The position numbers and the translations under genes are program-made. A stretch of 33,459 bases of DNA, from NCBI GenBank assembly GCA_018648265.1, contig JABGRN010000066.1, positions 1 to 33,459 of the forward strand, in the 5' to 3' direction. Source of the stretch: Prolixibacteraceae bacterium (lineage in GTDB: Bacteria > Bacteroidota > Bacteroidia > Bacteroidales > Prolixibacteraceae). The notes beneath the pieces were generated by a model. It was not told where the DNA came from, ran no database searches, and saw only the letters and a program-made list of their open reading frames with translations. Shown here piece after piece: positions 8,977-18,144 of this stretch. Numbering within the stretch: the stretch's first letter is position 1; each line of letters starts with the position of its first letter.

Positions 8977-11900
8977 TTAGAATGAGGTTTTCTCTCGACT
9001 TTCTTTAGTATTATATATTTGCGGAGACACATTTAACGATTCCAATTCAACATTTCTTGTTTTGCCATTAAACTCATGAATGACTAATTTTACAACATTG
9101 TCAGATATTGAAATAACTCTTGAAGACTGAGTCAGATAACCCGCTCCAAAATAAAATTCGACTTTTTCAATTTGTCCACTTTTATATTCCAACTCTGCCC
9201 AACTGTCAGAATTTAGTGGTTTATAAGTTTTTCTATTCTGGTCAACCTTCGTATTATTAACATAAATCATCAGGCTATCTATGTTCTGAGTTGCAATATA
9301 CAAATCTTGAAACTTGCCACTCAACCGAGCGAGTGCTTTGGCATCACCGGGCACTATAAATCCGCTTTCCATACTCGACAATGCATGGAATTCCCCTTTT
9401 CCATCTCCCAACAATACAACTCCGTTTAATGCATCATATCTCCCTGATACTATTTCATTACCAAAGTCATTCCCTACTAATATTATATCCAGATTACCAT
9501 CGTTGTTTATATCGTCGATTTGAATACCGTTAACAGGAGCAAATTGAGTAACTTGTGGCAAGGCTTTCAGTACAAATTTTCCGTTACCTAGATTTTCCAT
9601 ATAACTAGTGAGCGGATAGTTAGCTTCCAGTACTAATAAATCATCAGTACTAAAATGTGACAAGAGTTGTTGCATAGTAACTTCGGCATACTTTTTATAC
9701 GAATCGAAGAGGTTTTTTAAATTAGGAATCTGGTTATTTAATATATCCAGTGAGTGAGCCGGGTATTCAGCCATCTCTCCGGAATTGGTTTTATAATAGC
9801 AACTTAAAATAGGATCGATGCTGCCGTTATTGTCAAAATCTTTGGCATAAATCCTGAGCGGCTTATCAAAAGAGAAATTATAGAAATTATTTAGTCCCAA
9901 ATTACCAACCACGTAATCTGTATCGCCATCTTTATCAAAGTCAGCACCATTTATACTATTCCACCATCCTGAATACTCATTAATACCAGAGTCTTCTATT
10001 TTGGTAAAATTCGATCCGGTATTTTTATATATGTTAATTGACATAAATTCACCAACAACAATTAAATCGGTGGTTCCATTGTTATCATAGTCTGTCCAAA
10101 TTGCATCTGTTATCATTCCGGCTGTTTTCAACGGGCTGCATATTTCATCAGTTACATCATTGAAAACTCCATTGTCGTTTCTGAAAATATAACTGGTTGG
10201 AGAAAAAGGATATTCTCCTGTAATAACCCTGCCTCCAACAAAGAGATCTAAGTCACCATCACCATCAAAGTCAGCTGCTCTAACACACGATCCGCTTGTA
10301 GTTTCTTCTGGAATTAAGCCCTTACTTATTGCAAATTTACCTTTTCCATCATTCAAATAGAGTCTGTCTTTGTAGCGCTCATGTCCTGGAATAAACTCGT
10401 AACTTCCGCTTACCACGTATAAGTCCAGGTCTTTATCATTATCGGCGTCAAATAGCAAAAGTCCTTCATCTTCGTTGTACTTTTCATGTACCTTAATCAG
10501 CTCAGTCTGGCTAAAGCTTCCACTATCGTTTTTCGTAAAAATTGTTGCATTAAAAAATGAAGAACCTCCAACAATGAAGTCTTCCAGCTCATCTCCGTTG
10601 ATATCTCCAACTGCAATACCGGGACCGGCCTGAGAAAATTTATGAGGTAGCGTTCGTTGAAGATAATAGTCAATCTGATCAAATTCCTTATGTATAAATG
10701 ATATCCCTAAATCAGAAGTTATTTCACTAAAATATTTTCGGTCATAGCCAACTTTTGCAGATTCGGTTGTTGGTATTTGCTTTTTTGCATCATCGTAGTT
10801 TACTTCCAATACTTGATTCGATTTTATATTCTGCAAAACTTGTTTTTTACCATCAGGCCAAACAATTTCAAGTTTATTGACCTTATCAAGATTGCCTAAT
10901 CCAAAATGTACAAAATTTTCCATTGTTGATAAGTAGCCACGATAAATTGAATAGTCGCAATACTGAATACTGTCGTTGTTGTAAAATAAAGTAATTTTTG
11001 TCCCTAACTCGCCACCTCTGAATTTACCATTCAGTTTTAATCTTAAATAATGTGGATCCGATTTCTTTAAATGGTCAGAATATAAGGTATTCTCATACAA
11101 ATGAACTTTATCATCTATGTTACTTACGATATAATCTAAATCACCATCGTTATCCAAATCAGCAAAGGCAACCCCGTTTGAGAATGATGGAGTATTGAGT
11201 CCCCATTCGATAGAATTATCAGTAAATGATAAATTTCCATTATTCTTATAAGCGCAATTTGGTAATTTCAAATCGGGAATCATACTTAATAATTGATTTG
11301 ATTTAGTAAACATTCCCACATCATTCCGGTATCTTATGTAATCTATATTAATCAAATCTTTTGGAAAGCCGGTTGTTATCAATAAATCTTTATTGCCATC
11401 ATTATCAACGTCAACAAACAAAGGTGCCCATGACCAGTCGGTTTGATAGAGTCCCAGAAACTGACCAATTTCGCTAAAAGGTGCATTGCCATTATTAATT
11501 TGCACCATATTTCGCACATATTGATATTCGTAATCCAGTTTTTCTGTATTTCTATAAGTTTGGTAAGAACCTCCGCCATCAACAGAAGTTTTCTTTCTAT
11601 AATTAGTTGACGGAATCATATCCAATGTAAAAATATCGACCAAGCCGTCATTATTTATATCGGCAATATCGTTGCCCATGGAGAAACGGCTTTGATGTTT
11701 TAAAAAATATTTTGCTCTATTTGAAAAGGTACCGTCCTGATTATTAATATAAATCAGATCATTGGTTACATAATCATTTCCAACATAAATATCAGGGAAG
11801 CCATCTAAATTAATATCGGCAATAGCGAGGCCCAAACCATATCCTTCATATACTATTCCGGCTTCTATGGTGACATTTGTAAATGTATTGTTCCCATTAT

Positions 11901-12564
11901 TTCTGTAAAGTTGATCGTTTGTTTCGGCTGAGCCATCGATAATCTTGGGATGATAACCGGCTGGTCCTTCTACCCCTACATAATTGGTAAGAACATACAA
12001 ATCTAAATCACCATCCTTATCGTAATCTAAAAATGCTGCATTTTGACTGTATCCAAACTCTTCAACTCCAAATTCTTTGGCCTTATTCTGAAACACAGGA
12101 ATACCTTGTTCATTTAAACCCGTATTTATAAAAAGTGAATTGGCTCTTTTTGATATATCAGGATTCACATTGGCACATACATAAATATCCATAAACCCAT
12201 CATTGTTTACATCTGCTACAGCAGAGCCAGCATTCCATATGTCATTATTTTCAATTCCTGCAATTTCAGAAACGTCTTCAAATTTCAGGTTTCCTCTATT
12301 GAGATACAGCTTATTGGAAACCATGTTTCCGATGAAAAACAAATCACTTAATCCATCGTTATTAAAATCTCCTACTGATACAGATGCCCCATTATAGAAA
12401 TACTCAAAACTTAGTATGTTTACAGAATCAGTTGGGCTTAATGTATTTTGAAATTCAATTCCAGATTCGGCAGAAGGGATTAACCTAAAAAGAGGTTGCT
12501 TGTTATTGCATGAGCTTAAAACTACTAAAAAAACCAAACCAAAATACAGCCCTATTTTTGTCAT
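8977..12564 (-). CDS. FG-GAP/VCBS repeat lipoprotein with central ASPIC/UnbV domain (paralogue B)
   Basis: A 1195-aa lipoprotein, tandem paralogue of the gene downstream of it. The signal peptide MTKIGLYFGLVFLVVLSSC ends in a clear lipobox (Cys19). It has the same plan: seven acidic loops (DFNNDGLSD through DLDNDGDLD), an ASPIC/UnbV domain (GTKITLFYN ... RGYLSTMENFVHFGLG ... VWPDGKKQVL), then seven more loops (DINGDELED to DINNDGNLD). A roughly 100-residue C-terminal tail that paralogue A mostly lacks carries SWAELEYKSGQIEKVEFYFG. The frame is open to 12804, but those 80 residues run through a palindromic non-coding element, so M81 of that frame is used. Cell-surface, calcium-binding; the role in the PUL is unknown. 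Proteins of this kind are frequent beside susCD pairs. Confidence 0.9.
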   Translation of the reverse strand: MTKIGLYFGLVFLVVLSSCNNKQPLFRLIPSAESGIEFQNTLSPTDSVNILSFEYFYNGASVSVGDFNNDGLSDLFFIGNMVSNKLYLNRGNLKFEDVSEIAGIENNDIWNAGSAVADVNNDGFMDIYVCANVNPDISKRANSLFINTGLNEQGIPVFQNKAKEFGVEEFGYSQNAAFLDYDKDGDLDLYVLTNYVGVEGPAGYHPKIIDGSAETNDQLYRNNGNNTFTNVTIEAGIVYEGYGLGLAIADINLDGFPDIYVGNDYVTNDLIYINNQDGTFSNRAKYFLKHQSRFSMGNDIADINNDGLVDIFTLDMIPSTNYRKKTSVDGGGSYQTYRNTEKLDYEYQYVRNMVQINNGNAPFSEIGQFLGLYQTDWSWAPLFVDVDNDGNKDLLITTGFPKDLINIDYIRYRNDVGMFTKSNQLLSMIPDLKLPNCAYKNNGNLSFTDNSIEWGLNTPSFSNGVAFADLDNDGDLDYIVSNIDDKVHLYENTLYSDHLKKSDPHYLRLKLNGKFRGGELGTKITLFYNNDSIQYCDYSIYRGYLSTMENFVHFGLGNLDKVNKLEIVWPDGKKQVLQNIKSNQVLEVNYDDAKKQIPTTESAKVGYDRKYFSEITSDLGISFIHKEFDQIDYYLQRTLPHKFSQAGPGIAVGDINGDELEDFIVGGSSFFNATIFTKNDSGSFSQTELIKVHEKYNEDEGLLLFDADNDKDLDLYVVSGSYEFIPGHERYKDRLYLNDGKGKFAISKGLIPEETTSGSCVRAADFDGDGDLDLFVGGRVITGEYPFSPTSYIFRNDNGVFNDVTDEICSPLKTAGMITDAIWTDYDNNGTTDLIVVGEFMSINIYKNTGSNFTKIEDSGINEYSGWWNSINGADFDKDGDTDYVVGNLGLNNFYNFSFDKPLRIYAKDFDNNGSIDPILSCYYKTNSGEMAEYPAHSLDILNNQIPNLKNLFDSYKKYAEVTMQQLLSHFSTDDLLVLEANYPLTSYMENLGNGKFVLKALPQVTQFAPVNGIQIDDINNDGNLDIILVGNDFGNEIVSGRYDALNGVVLLGDGKGEFHALSSMESGFIVPGDAKALARLSGKFQDLYIATQNIDSLMIYVNNTKVDQNRKTYKPLNSDSWAELEYKSGQIEKVEFYFGAGYLTQSSRVISISDNVVKLVIHEFNGKTRNVELESLNVSPQIYNTKESREKTSF

Positions 12565-12628
12565 ATATCCAATTTTACTTTTAAAATCTTTAATTCGGTT
12601 CCAATATAATATAATACATCTAAGTACC

Positions 12629-12640
12629 GACAATATTGTC
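12629..12640. promoter_or_regulatory. 12-bp palindrome upstream of FG-GAP paralogue B
   Basis: GACAATATTGTC is a perfect 12-bp palindrome 65-76 bases upstream of the chosen start of paralogue B. It could be an operator of an internal promoter after the susD terminator. I could not match a convincing TAnnTTTG element next to it. Confidence 0.3.
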
Positions 12641-12753
12641 AGCCTTTTCATGCTTTCTTGAAGATCAATTTGGAATGACAATAAATCTTTAGGAAACCAT
12701 GCTTTGATAAACAATGATTTTATGTTTTGTAAAAATGAATGGATTATGTGGTA

Positions 12754-12916
12754 GAAGCTGTTTAAAGTTAAATTGAAAATCTGCGAGCAACATCTTGATT
12801 CCACTGGACTTCAGCTATTTTTCATTTCGTAGCTATGGCTACGAAATAAAAACCGAGCTTTGCCACTGAAACCAATATGTCACTCTCGAAAATCCCCTTC
12901 AACTTTAAACAACTTC
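12754..12916. repeat. 163-bp imperfect palindrome, MITE-like element or large hairpin
   Basis: The ends are near-identical inverted repeats, GAAGCTGTTTAAAGTTAAA (12754-12772) and the complement of TTCAACTTTAAACAACTTC (12898-12916), with 17 of 19 matching. The centre is a perfect 10-bp inverted repeat ATTTCGTAGC / GCTACGAAAT (12824-12833, 12838-12847) around a TATG loop. Between them the arms still align in blocks (ACATnTTGnTTnCAnTGG). Total arm length is about 79-80 bases. A GTA flanks both outer ends (12751-12753, 12917-12919) and could be a short target duplication. It lies just past the susD terminator. It has no coding capacity. It could be a miniature inverted-repeat transposable element or a folded RNA. 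Confidence 0.7.
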
Positions 12917-12920
12917 GTAT

Positions 12921-12954
12921 AAAAAAAATCATCCGGTCAGAAATCTGACCGGAT
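12921..12954 (-). terminator. Intrinsic terminator downstream of susD
   Basis: On the minus strand, a perfect 10-bp stem ATCCGGTCAG / CTGACCGGAT (12931-12940 and 12945-12954) with a 4-base loop is followed by GA and a run of T (12921-12928 as A on the plus strand). It lies 32 bases after the susD stop. It would end or attenuate the susCD transcript before the FG-GAP genes. Confidence 0.88.
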
Positions 12955-12986
12955 AATTTATTTAAAACCAAAGTAATTCTAATATC

Positions 12987-14765
12987 TTAATATCCTGGAT
13001 TTTGAATCAACATTGTATTACGATTCATTTCGTCCTGTAAAATAGGTAAAAAATTAGTCTTATCATCCCATCCACGTACCTGACCTACCTCATGAACAGA
13101 ATACTCAACTCTACCGTCAGCAAATTCATTAATTACTATACCAGTAGAATTCATATCTTGAGTTTGTGGACCAATTAACCAACGGCGTACGTCGAAGTAC
13201 CGCGACTGTTCAAAAGCCATTTCTATTCTTCGCTCTTGTCTGTATCTCTGTCTCAAAGCGTCACCTGTTTCTGTAATATCAGGCATTCCAACTCTGTCGC
13301 GAAGCATATTGAGATATATTTTGGCCTCATTATCTTCACCCAGCTCTATACAAGCCTCTGCATAATTTAGATAAATTTCACCCAATCTGAAAAAGGTCCA
13401 TGGAACTTCCTGGTTTGCTCCATCATAAACAAATTCAGGATCAACAGTAATATCAATTGCTTTGCGCAAATAATATCCAGTATATCCACCGTTCCAGGTT
13501 TGCTGAGGGCCTTCGCGTGTATCTAAACCATAAACCCTATCACTGGTTACATCATTTCCTGCATATACAGTTCTAATACTAATTTCACCGATAGGATCAT
13601 TTGCCTGTAAAGTAGCAGGACGCTGACGCCATGGTGCATCGTCGTAAAGAATAGATGCATAGAAACGTGGATCACGATTTTCGTATGGTGCAGCTGCTTG
13701 TTCCGGATTATCCCAGTCAAAACGAGTACCATCTGTCATTTCATAATCGTCAACTAAAGCCTGAATTGGCGTATTACCTGCCCATGCAGCATATCCGTTT
13801 GGCCCATTGAACAACGGTGAGTGAGTATTGCTATCTTCTGAATCCCAACCATTTGATTTAATAAAATATCTGCTAAAAATATGCTCAGGACTCGATTTTG
13901 AAATAAAAAGAGACGTATAATCATCAAAAGCATCACCTGTCGGCTTATGAAGTGAGAATGCATTCAAATCCATAACTGCTTTTGCAGCATTTTTTGCCGC
14001 TGTCCAGGCTGATGTTCTGTCGCCTCCAATTGTAACCAAGTCAGGTTGCTCATAGCTGCCGTACCAATTTTCGTGCACCAAATCACTGGCAGCCCAAAGT
14101 AAAATTCTTGACTTAATTGCCAATGCTCCAGATTTGTTAGCTCTTCCTAATTCAGCTCCTTCTTGTTTTACAGGAAGCATTGAAGCGGCATCGTCGCAAT
14201 TTTTAACAATATAGTCAACACATTCTTTCAATGAATTTCTAGGAACCTCAAACTCGTCATCCAAAAGAAAAGTTTTAGTTATTATTGGAACTCCACCATG
14301 TGTTCTTACTAAGTTATGATAATAATACGCAGTTAAGAAATGTACTTCACCTTTTAATCTTTTACGCAAATTCTCATCTTCAAATGGAACTTTATCTATG
14401 TTTTCAAAAAACATATTGGCATTTCTCAAATATTCATACACTCGTGGCCATCTGTATGCATTCTGATTACCGGCCGACCATTGACCTATATCGGATGGAG
14501 TAATTAGAGAAGCCACAACCTGGTTCGTTCCATAATTATGGATAAAGTGACTCTCATCTGTCATCGATCCAACTTCACATTCATGATGTCCATGGCCAAT
14601 GCCTCGGTACATCTCATTTACAAATAGTTCAACCAGAATTGGGTCAGCCCAAACTGCATTTTCACTAAGACTATCAGCCGGTGTGGTATTCAGGAAATCT
14701 GAATTACACGAGTTTATAACCACCGCTAATATTACAATTAATAGTATTCTTGAAATATTTTTCAT
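12987..14765 (-). CDS. RagB/SusD family glycan-binding lipoprotein
   Basis: A 592-aa SusD-like outer-membrane lipoprotein that caps the SusC transporter and binds the glycan. The signal peptide MKNISRILLIVILAVVINSC ends in a lipobox at Cys20, followed by the typical SDFLNTTPADSLSENAVW start of mature SusD proteins. The C-terminal SusD/RagB region shows TFFRLGEIYLNYAEACIELG, RDRVGMPDI and RQERRIEMAFEQSRYFDVRRW, which are hallmarks of the family. It lies 12 bases downstream of susC, in the standard order. A strong terminator follows. The specific glycan cannot be read from the sequence; the neighbours suggest a sulfated uronic-acid polysaccharide. Confidence 0.97.
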   Translation of the reverse strand: MKNISRILLIVILAVVINSCNSDFLNTTPADSLSENAVWADPILVELFVNEMYRGIGHGHHECEVGSMTDESHFIHNYGTNQVVASLITPSDIGQWSAGNQNAYRWPRVYEYLRNANMFFENIDKVPFEDENLRKRLKGEVHFLTAYYYHNLVRTHGGVPIITKTFLLDDEFEVPRNSLKECVDYIVKNCDDAASMLPVKQEGAELGRANKSGALAIKSRILLWAASDLVHENWYGSYEQPDLVTIGGDRTSAWTAAKNAAKAVMDLNAFSLHKPTGDAFDDYTSLFISKSSPEHIFSRYFIKSNGWDSEDSNTHSPLFNGPNGYAAWAGNTPIQALVDDYEMTDGTRFDWDNPEQAAAPYENRDPRFYASILYDDAPWRQRPATLQANDPIGEISIRTVYAGNDVTSDRVYGLDTREGPQQTWNGGYTGYYLRKAIDITVDPEFVYDGANQEVPWTFFRLGEIYLNYAEACIELGEDNEAKIYLNMLRDRVGMPDITETGDALRQRYRQERRIEMAFEQSRYFDVRRWLIGPQTQDMNSTGIVINEFADGRVEYSVHEVGQVRGWDDKTNFLPILQDEMNRNTMLIQNPGY

Positions 14766-14777
14766 ATTAAGTATTTT

Positions 14778-17700
14778 TTACAGAGTTATATTTACGCCCA
14801 AATTAAACAGCCTTCTTTGTGGATAAGAACCTCCATTTTGACTACTATTCTCAGGATCAAATACTTTATATGTATCCCAAGTTAATACATTCATGGCACT
14901 AAAAAAGACTTGTACATATTTCATATTAGCTTTACTAACTAATGATTGAGGTAGAGTATATGACAACTTCACATTTTTCATACGTAAATAATCTGTACTT
15001 CTCATGAAGTGTGTATTTCGTCCAGAAATCCAGTATTCATCTGTCCTGTTGAAGGCTCTAGGTTTGTTAGAATTTGGATTTTCTGAGGTCCATCTTCCAT
15101 CGGCAAAATCTTGAAGATAATTACCAAATTCACCCGAAGGTACCTGTACGTATTGCTCAGCTCCTGCTGCACCTTGCATCAGGATATTCAATTCGAAATT
15201 CTTAAATCCGAATGCAATAGGAATACCGCCTACAAATGTTGGAAAATTACTCTTGTCAGTCCGTACTCTGTCATCAACAGTTATTTCACCATCTCCGTCA
15301 ACATCCTCAAATCTGATATCTCCGGGGCGAGCACCTGGCCAATGTGGATAAGCATCAACAGCAGCCTGATCTATAAATACATCAAGTGCATTGTATAATA
15401 ATTGGCCACCCATTGGTTTGCCAGTTGATACCTGCCATGGAAGTTTTCCTGCCGGTTCGTCCCAGAATACTATTTCATTCTTAGCCCAACCACCATTAAA
15501 ACCTACACTCCAGTACAAATCTTTATTAATGGTGTGTATATAGTTCAATGATAAATCAAATCCCTGGTTTTTAACTTCTCCAATGTTTTGATCTGGAGGA
15601 GAAAAACCTGCCGTCAATGGAATTGCAGCATTTGCAGGATAAAGAATATCAGTACGCACATTCCTGAAAACATCAAATTCGAAACTTAATTTATTGTCAA
15701 ATAAACCACCTTCAATACCTATATTGGCATTTTTAGCAACTTCCCACGAAACACCTACATTTGCTACTGATGACGGACGCAAACTCTTTGTATCTACATC
15801 CTCGTTGAATATATAGTTTCCTCCAAATTCAAATGTTCCAAGATATTGATATGGGTCAATCTTATCATTACCCATTGTACCATAAGATCCTCTTAATTTT
15901 AATCTGTTAACCCATGAAACATCCGACATAAAATTTTCTTCGGACACTACCCAACCTAAGGATACTCCGGGGAAGAATCCCCAACGGTATTTCGGGTCAA
16001 AAATTTGCGAGCCATCGTACCTAAAAACAAACTCTGCAAGGTATTTGTTACTATAATTATAGTTAACCCTACCAAAATAATTCAAACGAGCTGATTCCCA
16101 AAGCGAGCCATTATTTGTCTTACTTGTATTATTCGCACCAAAATCTAGCTGTTCCAGTTGGTCACTCACAAAGCCATTTCGGTATGCACTGAAATAATAT
16201 CCTGTTTGTGTTTGTCTCTCAATACCTGCCATAACACTCACGATGTGCTCGCCAAAGTTTTTCGTGTAGTTTAAACGCATGTTACCCGTAAATGATTTAG
16301 ACCGTCTGCTTTCTTGAGTCAATTCAGGTGCTGCAATACCTTTAACCGAACCAACCAAATCCGGTTCGTTATTTTCATTCATAGTTTCCTTATCCCAGGT
16401 ATATAATATCCAAGGTTTTTTCCAGTTCTTAAATTCTCTGAAAGATTCGTCGATTGCTATGTTACCAACAAATGAAAGACCTTCTACAGTAAAAAGCTCT
16501 GTAATATCAAGTCCCACATTACTCTGGAAAATATAGTTGTTGTCGTAGTTATAGCCAGTAATATCAGTAGATGTAACCGCAGGGTTACTTCCTCCTTCAA
16601 AGTCAGGCCCTGGTAAACGTTCAGTGTCTGTACTTCTTTTTGGCCAGAAAGCTGGCTCGATAGGCTTCATACCTTGTAAGAATCTGAACGTGGTACCACC
16701 ACGCATTTGTGTATATTTTCTATCTTCATGTCTTCCTGAAAGATCAAATCTAAGCTTAATATTTTTAGTAATCTGTGCATCAATGTTCGATCGGAAATTC
16801 TGTTGGCTATACCCAACAGAACTATTTTTGAAATATCCGTCTTCATATGTACCTCCTGCTGAGATAAAATATTTAACAGCTTCTGAACCACCTGATAATG
16901 TAAGGTTAGCATTACCTTGAGGAGACCAATCTTTAAGTGTTTCAGCATACCAATCGGTCTCTGGGTAACGAAATGGGTCACTACCATCACCAAATTTATT
17001 AACTTGGTCTTGAGTATATCTTTCGTCCCTATCCCTATATTCATCAAGCTCATTCAACATCTGTGCATAATCCGGTCCATTCAGCATGTCGGGCAATCTT
17101 GTTGGCTGGTTCATTCCCATGTTTAAAGAAAAACCAATTTCGGGAGCACCCGCTTTACCACGTTTTGTTGTTATCATGATAACTCCATTTGCAGACTGCG
17201 CACCATAAATTGCAGCAGAAGCATCTTTCAAAATCGTTATCGATTCGATATCATTAGGGTTAAGTCTGGAAAGACCGCCATCCCTATTTGCAATACCATC
17301 GATTACAATAAGAGCTTGGGAGTTATTCAATGTATTTATACCCCTGATTCTTATTTGTGAATCATCAGCTCCTGGCTCTCCAGAACGGTTAACAACCATC
17401 AAACCTGCCACTTGACCTACCAAAGTATTTGATACGTTGTTTGCTGGAATCGACTTTAGTGCTTCACCCTTAACAGCAGAAACAGAGCCGGTAACAGTAG
17501 CCTTCTTTTGGGTTCCGTAACCAAGAACAACAACCTCATCCAATTCACTTACATCAGACTCAAGAACTAAGTCTATCGTAGTTTGGTTGCCAACAATTAC
17601 CGTTTGAGTAACCAAACCAATAAATGAATATACTAACACTGCGTCGGGTCCCGGAACCACAATGCTGTAAGATCCTTCTAAATCGGTTATTACTCCAGTT

Positions 17701-17873
17701 GTAGTCCCCTGCAAAACAATGTTTACTCCGGGTATGGTTCCTTCCGTAGCAGAAGTTACATTCCCTGTAACAGTTATTTGCTGAGCACTTACCAACCCGA
17801 TTGAAAAGCAAAATAAGAGAAGAGTTAATAAACTTCTTCCCCATAGAAATAAATAATTTCTCGCATTTCTCAT
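14778..17873 (-). CDS. SusC/RagA family TonB-dependent outer-membrane transporter
   Basis: A 1031-aa TonB-linked outer-membrane importer for oligosaccharides. The signal peptide is cleaved near A30 (GLVSA/QQ). A carboxypeptidase-regulatory-like beta-sandwich follows (about 33-115: TVTGNVTSATEGTIPGVNIV, then GSYSIVVPG). The plug domain begins with VVVLGYGTQKKATVTGSVS and includes QIRIRGINTLNNSQALIVIDG and the SusC hallmark ITILKDASAAIYGAQSANGVI. The barrel ends with RRLFNLGVNITL, a typical C-terminal strand. Length is normal. It is first of the susCD pair. A promoter matching the Bacteroidota consensus sits 172 bases upstream, so susC can be transcribed independently of kduI. Confidence 0.97.
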   Translation of the reverse strand: MRNARNYLFLWGRSLLTLLLFCFSIGLVSAQQITVTGNVTSATEGTIPGVNIVLQGTTTGVITDLEGSYSIVVPGPDAVLVYSFIGLVTQTVIVGNQTTIDLVLESDVSELDEVVVLGYGTQKKATVTGSVSAVKGEALKSIPANNVSNTLVGQVAGLMVVNRSGEPGADDSQIRIRGINTLNNSQALIVIDGIANRDGGLSRLNPNDIESITILKDASAAIYGAQSANGVIMITTKRGKAGAPEIGFSLNMGMNQPTRLPDMLNGPDYAQMLNELDEYRDRDERYTQDQVNKFGDGSDPFRYPETDWYAETLKDWSPQGNANLTLSGGSEAVKYFISAGGTYEDGYFKNSSVGYSQQNFRSNIDAQITKNIKLRFDLSGRHEDRKYTQMRGGTTFRFLQGMKPIEPAFWPKRSTDTERLPGPDFEGGSNPAVTSTDITGYNYDNNYIFQSNVGLDITELFTVEGLSFVGNIAIDESFREFKNWKKPWILYTWDKETMNENNEPDLVGSVKGIAAPELTQESRRSKSFTGNMRLNYTKNFGEHIVSVMAGIERQTQTGYYFSAYRNGFVSDQLEQLDFGANNTSKTNNGSLWESARLNYFGRVNYNYSNKYLAEFVFRYDGSQIFDPKYRWGFFPGVSLGWVVSEENFMSDVSWVNRLKLRGSYGTMGNDKIDPYQYLGTFEFGGNYIFNEDVDTKSLRPSSVANVGVSWEVAKNANIGIEGGLFDNKLSFEFDVFRNVRTDILYPANAAIPLTAGFSPPDQNIGEVKNQGFDLSLNYIHTINKDLYWSVGFNGGWAKNEIVFWDEPAGKLPWQVSTGKPMGGQLLYNALDVFIDQAAVDAYPHWPGARPGDIRFEDVDGDGEITVDDRVRTDKSNFPTFVGGIPIAFGFKNFELNILMQGAAGAEQYVQVPSGEFGNYLQDFADGRWTSENPNSNKPRAFNRTDEYWISGRNTHFMRSTDYLRMKNVKLSYTLPQSLVSKANMKYVQVFFSAMNVLTWDTYKVFDPENSSQNGGSYPQRRLFNLGVNITL

Positions 17874-17886
17874 AGTTGAATAATTT

Positions 17887-17933
17887 TAAGTTGAAATTAG
17901 TTTAATTTTATGTTGAAATTTTATGTTGAATTT
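17887..17933 (-). repeat. Repeated TTCAACATAAAA motif in the susC leader
   Basis: On the plus strand TAAGTTGAAATT (17887-17898), TATGTTGAAATT (17909-17920) and TATGTTGAATTT (17922-17933) repeat. Read as mRNA this is a run of A-rich TTCAAC(A/T)TAAAA units ending just before the susC start, where a fifth partial copy, TTCAACTATGAG, contains the start codon. There is no Shine-Dalgarno sequence. Confidence 0.55.
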
Positions 17934-17970
17934 ATTTTGTAACTATTGTTAAAAAAGATTTATTTTGGGA

Positions 17971-18032
17971 TACTTTGTTTGATTTTTGGTGGTACGTTTA
18001 ATTTATTGATAGTTCGTTTAATTTTATTGACG
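17971..18032. repeat. Three direct repeats of ~20 bp upstream of susC
   Basis: TACTTTGTTTGATTTTTGG (from 17971), TACGTTTAATTTATTGATAG (17993-18012) and TTCGTTTAATTTTATTGACG (18013-18032) are head-to-tail copies at 20-22-base pitch. Copies two and three are the closest. They lie just downstream of the predicted transcription start, so they could be operator copies or leader RNA repeats. Confidence 0.55.
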
Positions 18033-18044
18033 ATTTTTCACTAA

Positions 18045-18076
18045 CAAAGCTAATTTATTCTATTGTTAAATACAAA
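18045..18076 (-). promoter_or_regulatory. Bacteroidota-type promoter for susC
   Basis: On the minus strand a TTTG (-33; CAAA at 18073-18076) is followed after 20 bases by TAGCTTTG (-7; 18045-18052), an exact match to TTTG-N19-21-TAnnTTTG. The start of transcription would fall near 18038, giving a leader of about 165 bases before susC. Confidence 0.7.
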
Positions 18077-18144
18077 ATAAAATCTAATTTATATTTATTT
18101 AAAATAAGTATCAAGGGTTAATATGGTCATGTTACTCAATTCTA

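Noticed and set aside
8964-9032. Extension of FG-GAP paralogue A overlapping the upstream gene
   Set aside because: The signal sequence starts at 8963, just after the upstream stop codon; the longer form would bury it.
5547-12564. One gene split by a frameshift
   Set aside because: Both ORFs have their own signal sequence, complete domain plan and normal gene boundary, so they are tandem paralogues.
12565-12804. 80-codon N-terminal extension of FG-GAP paralogue B
   Set aside because: It runs into the palindromic element, has no family similarity, and a clear lipoprotein signal peptide begins at 12564.
16624-17126. Overlapping ORFs of 69-128 codons within susC
   Set aside because: Shadows of the susC reading frame with no domain or start signals.
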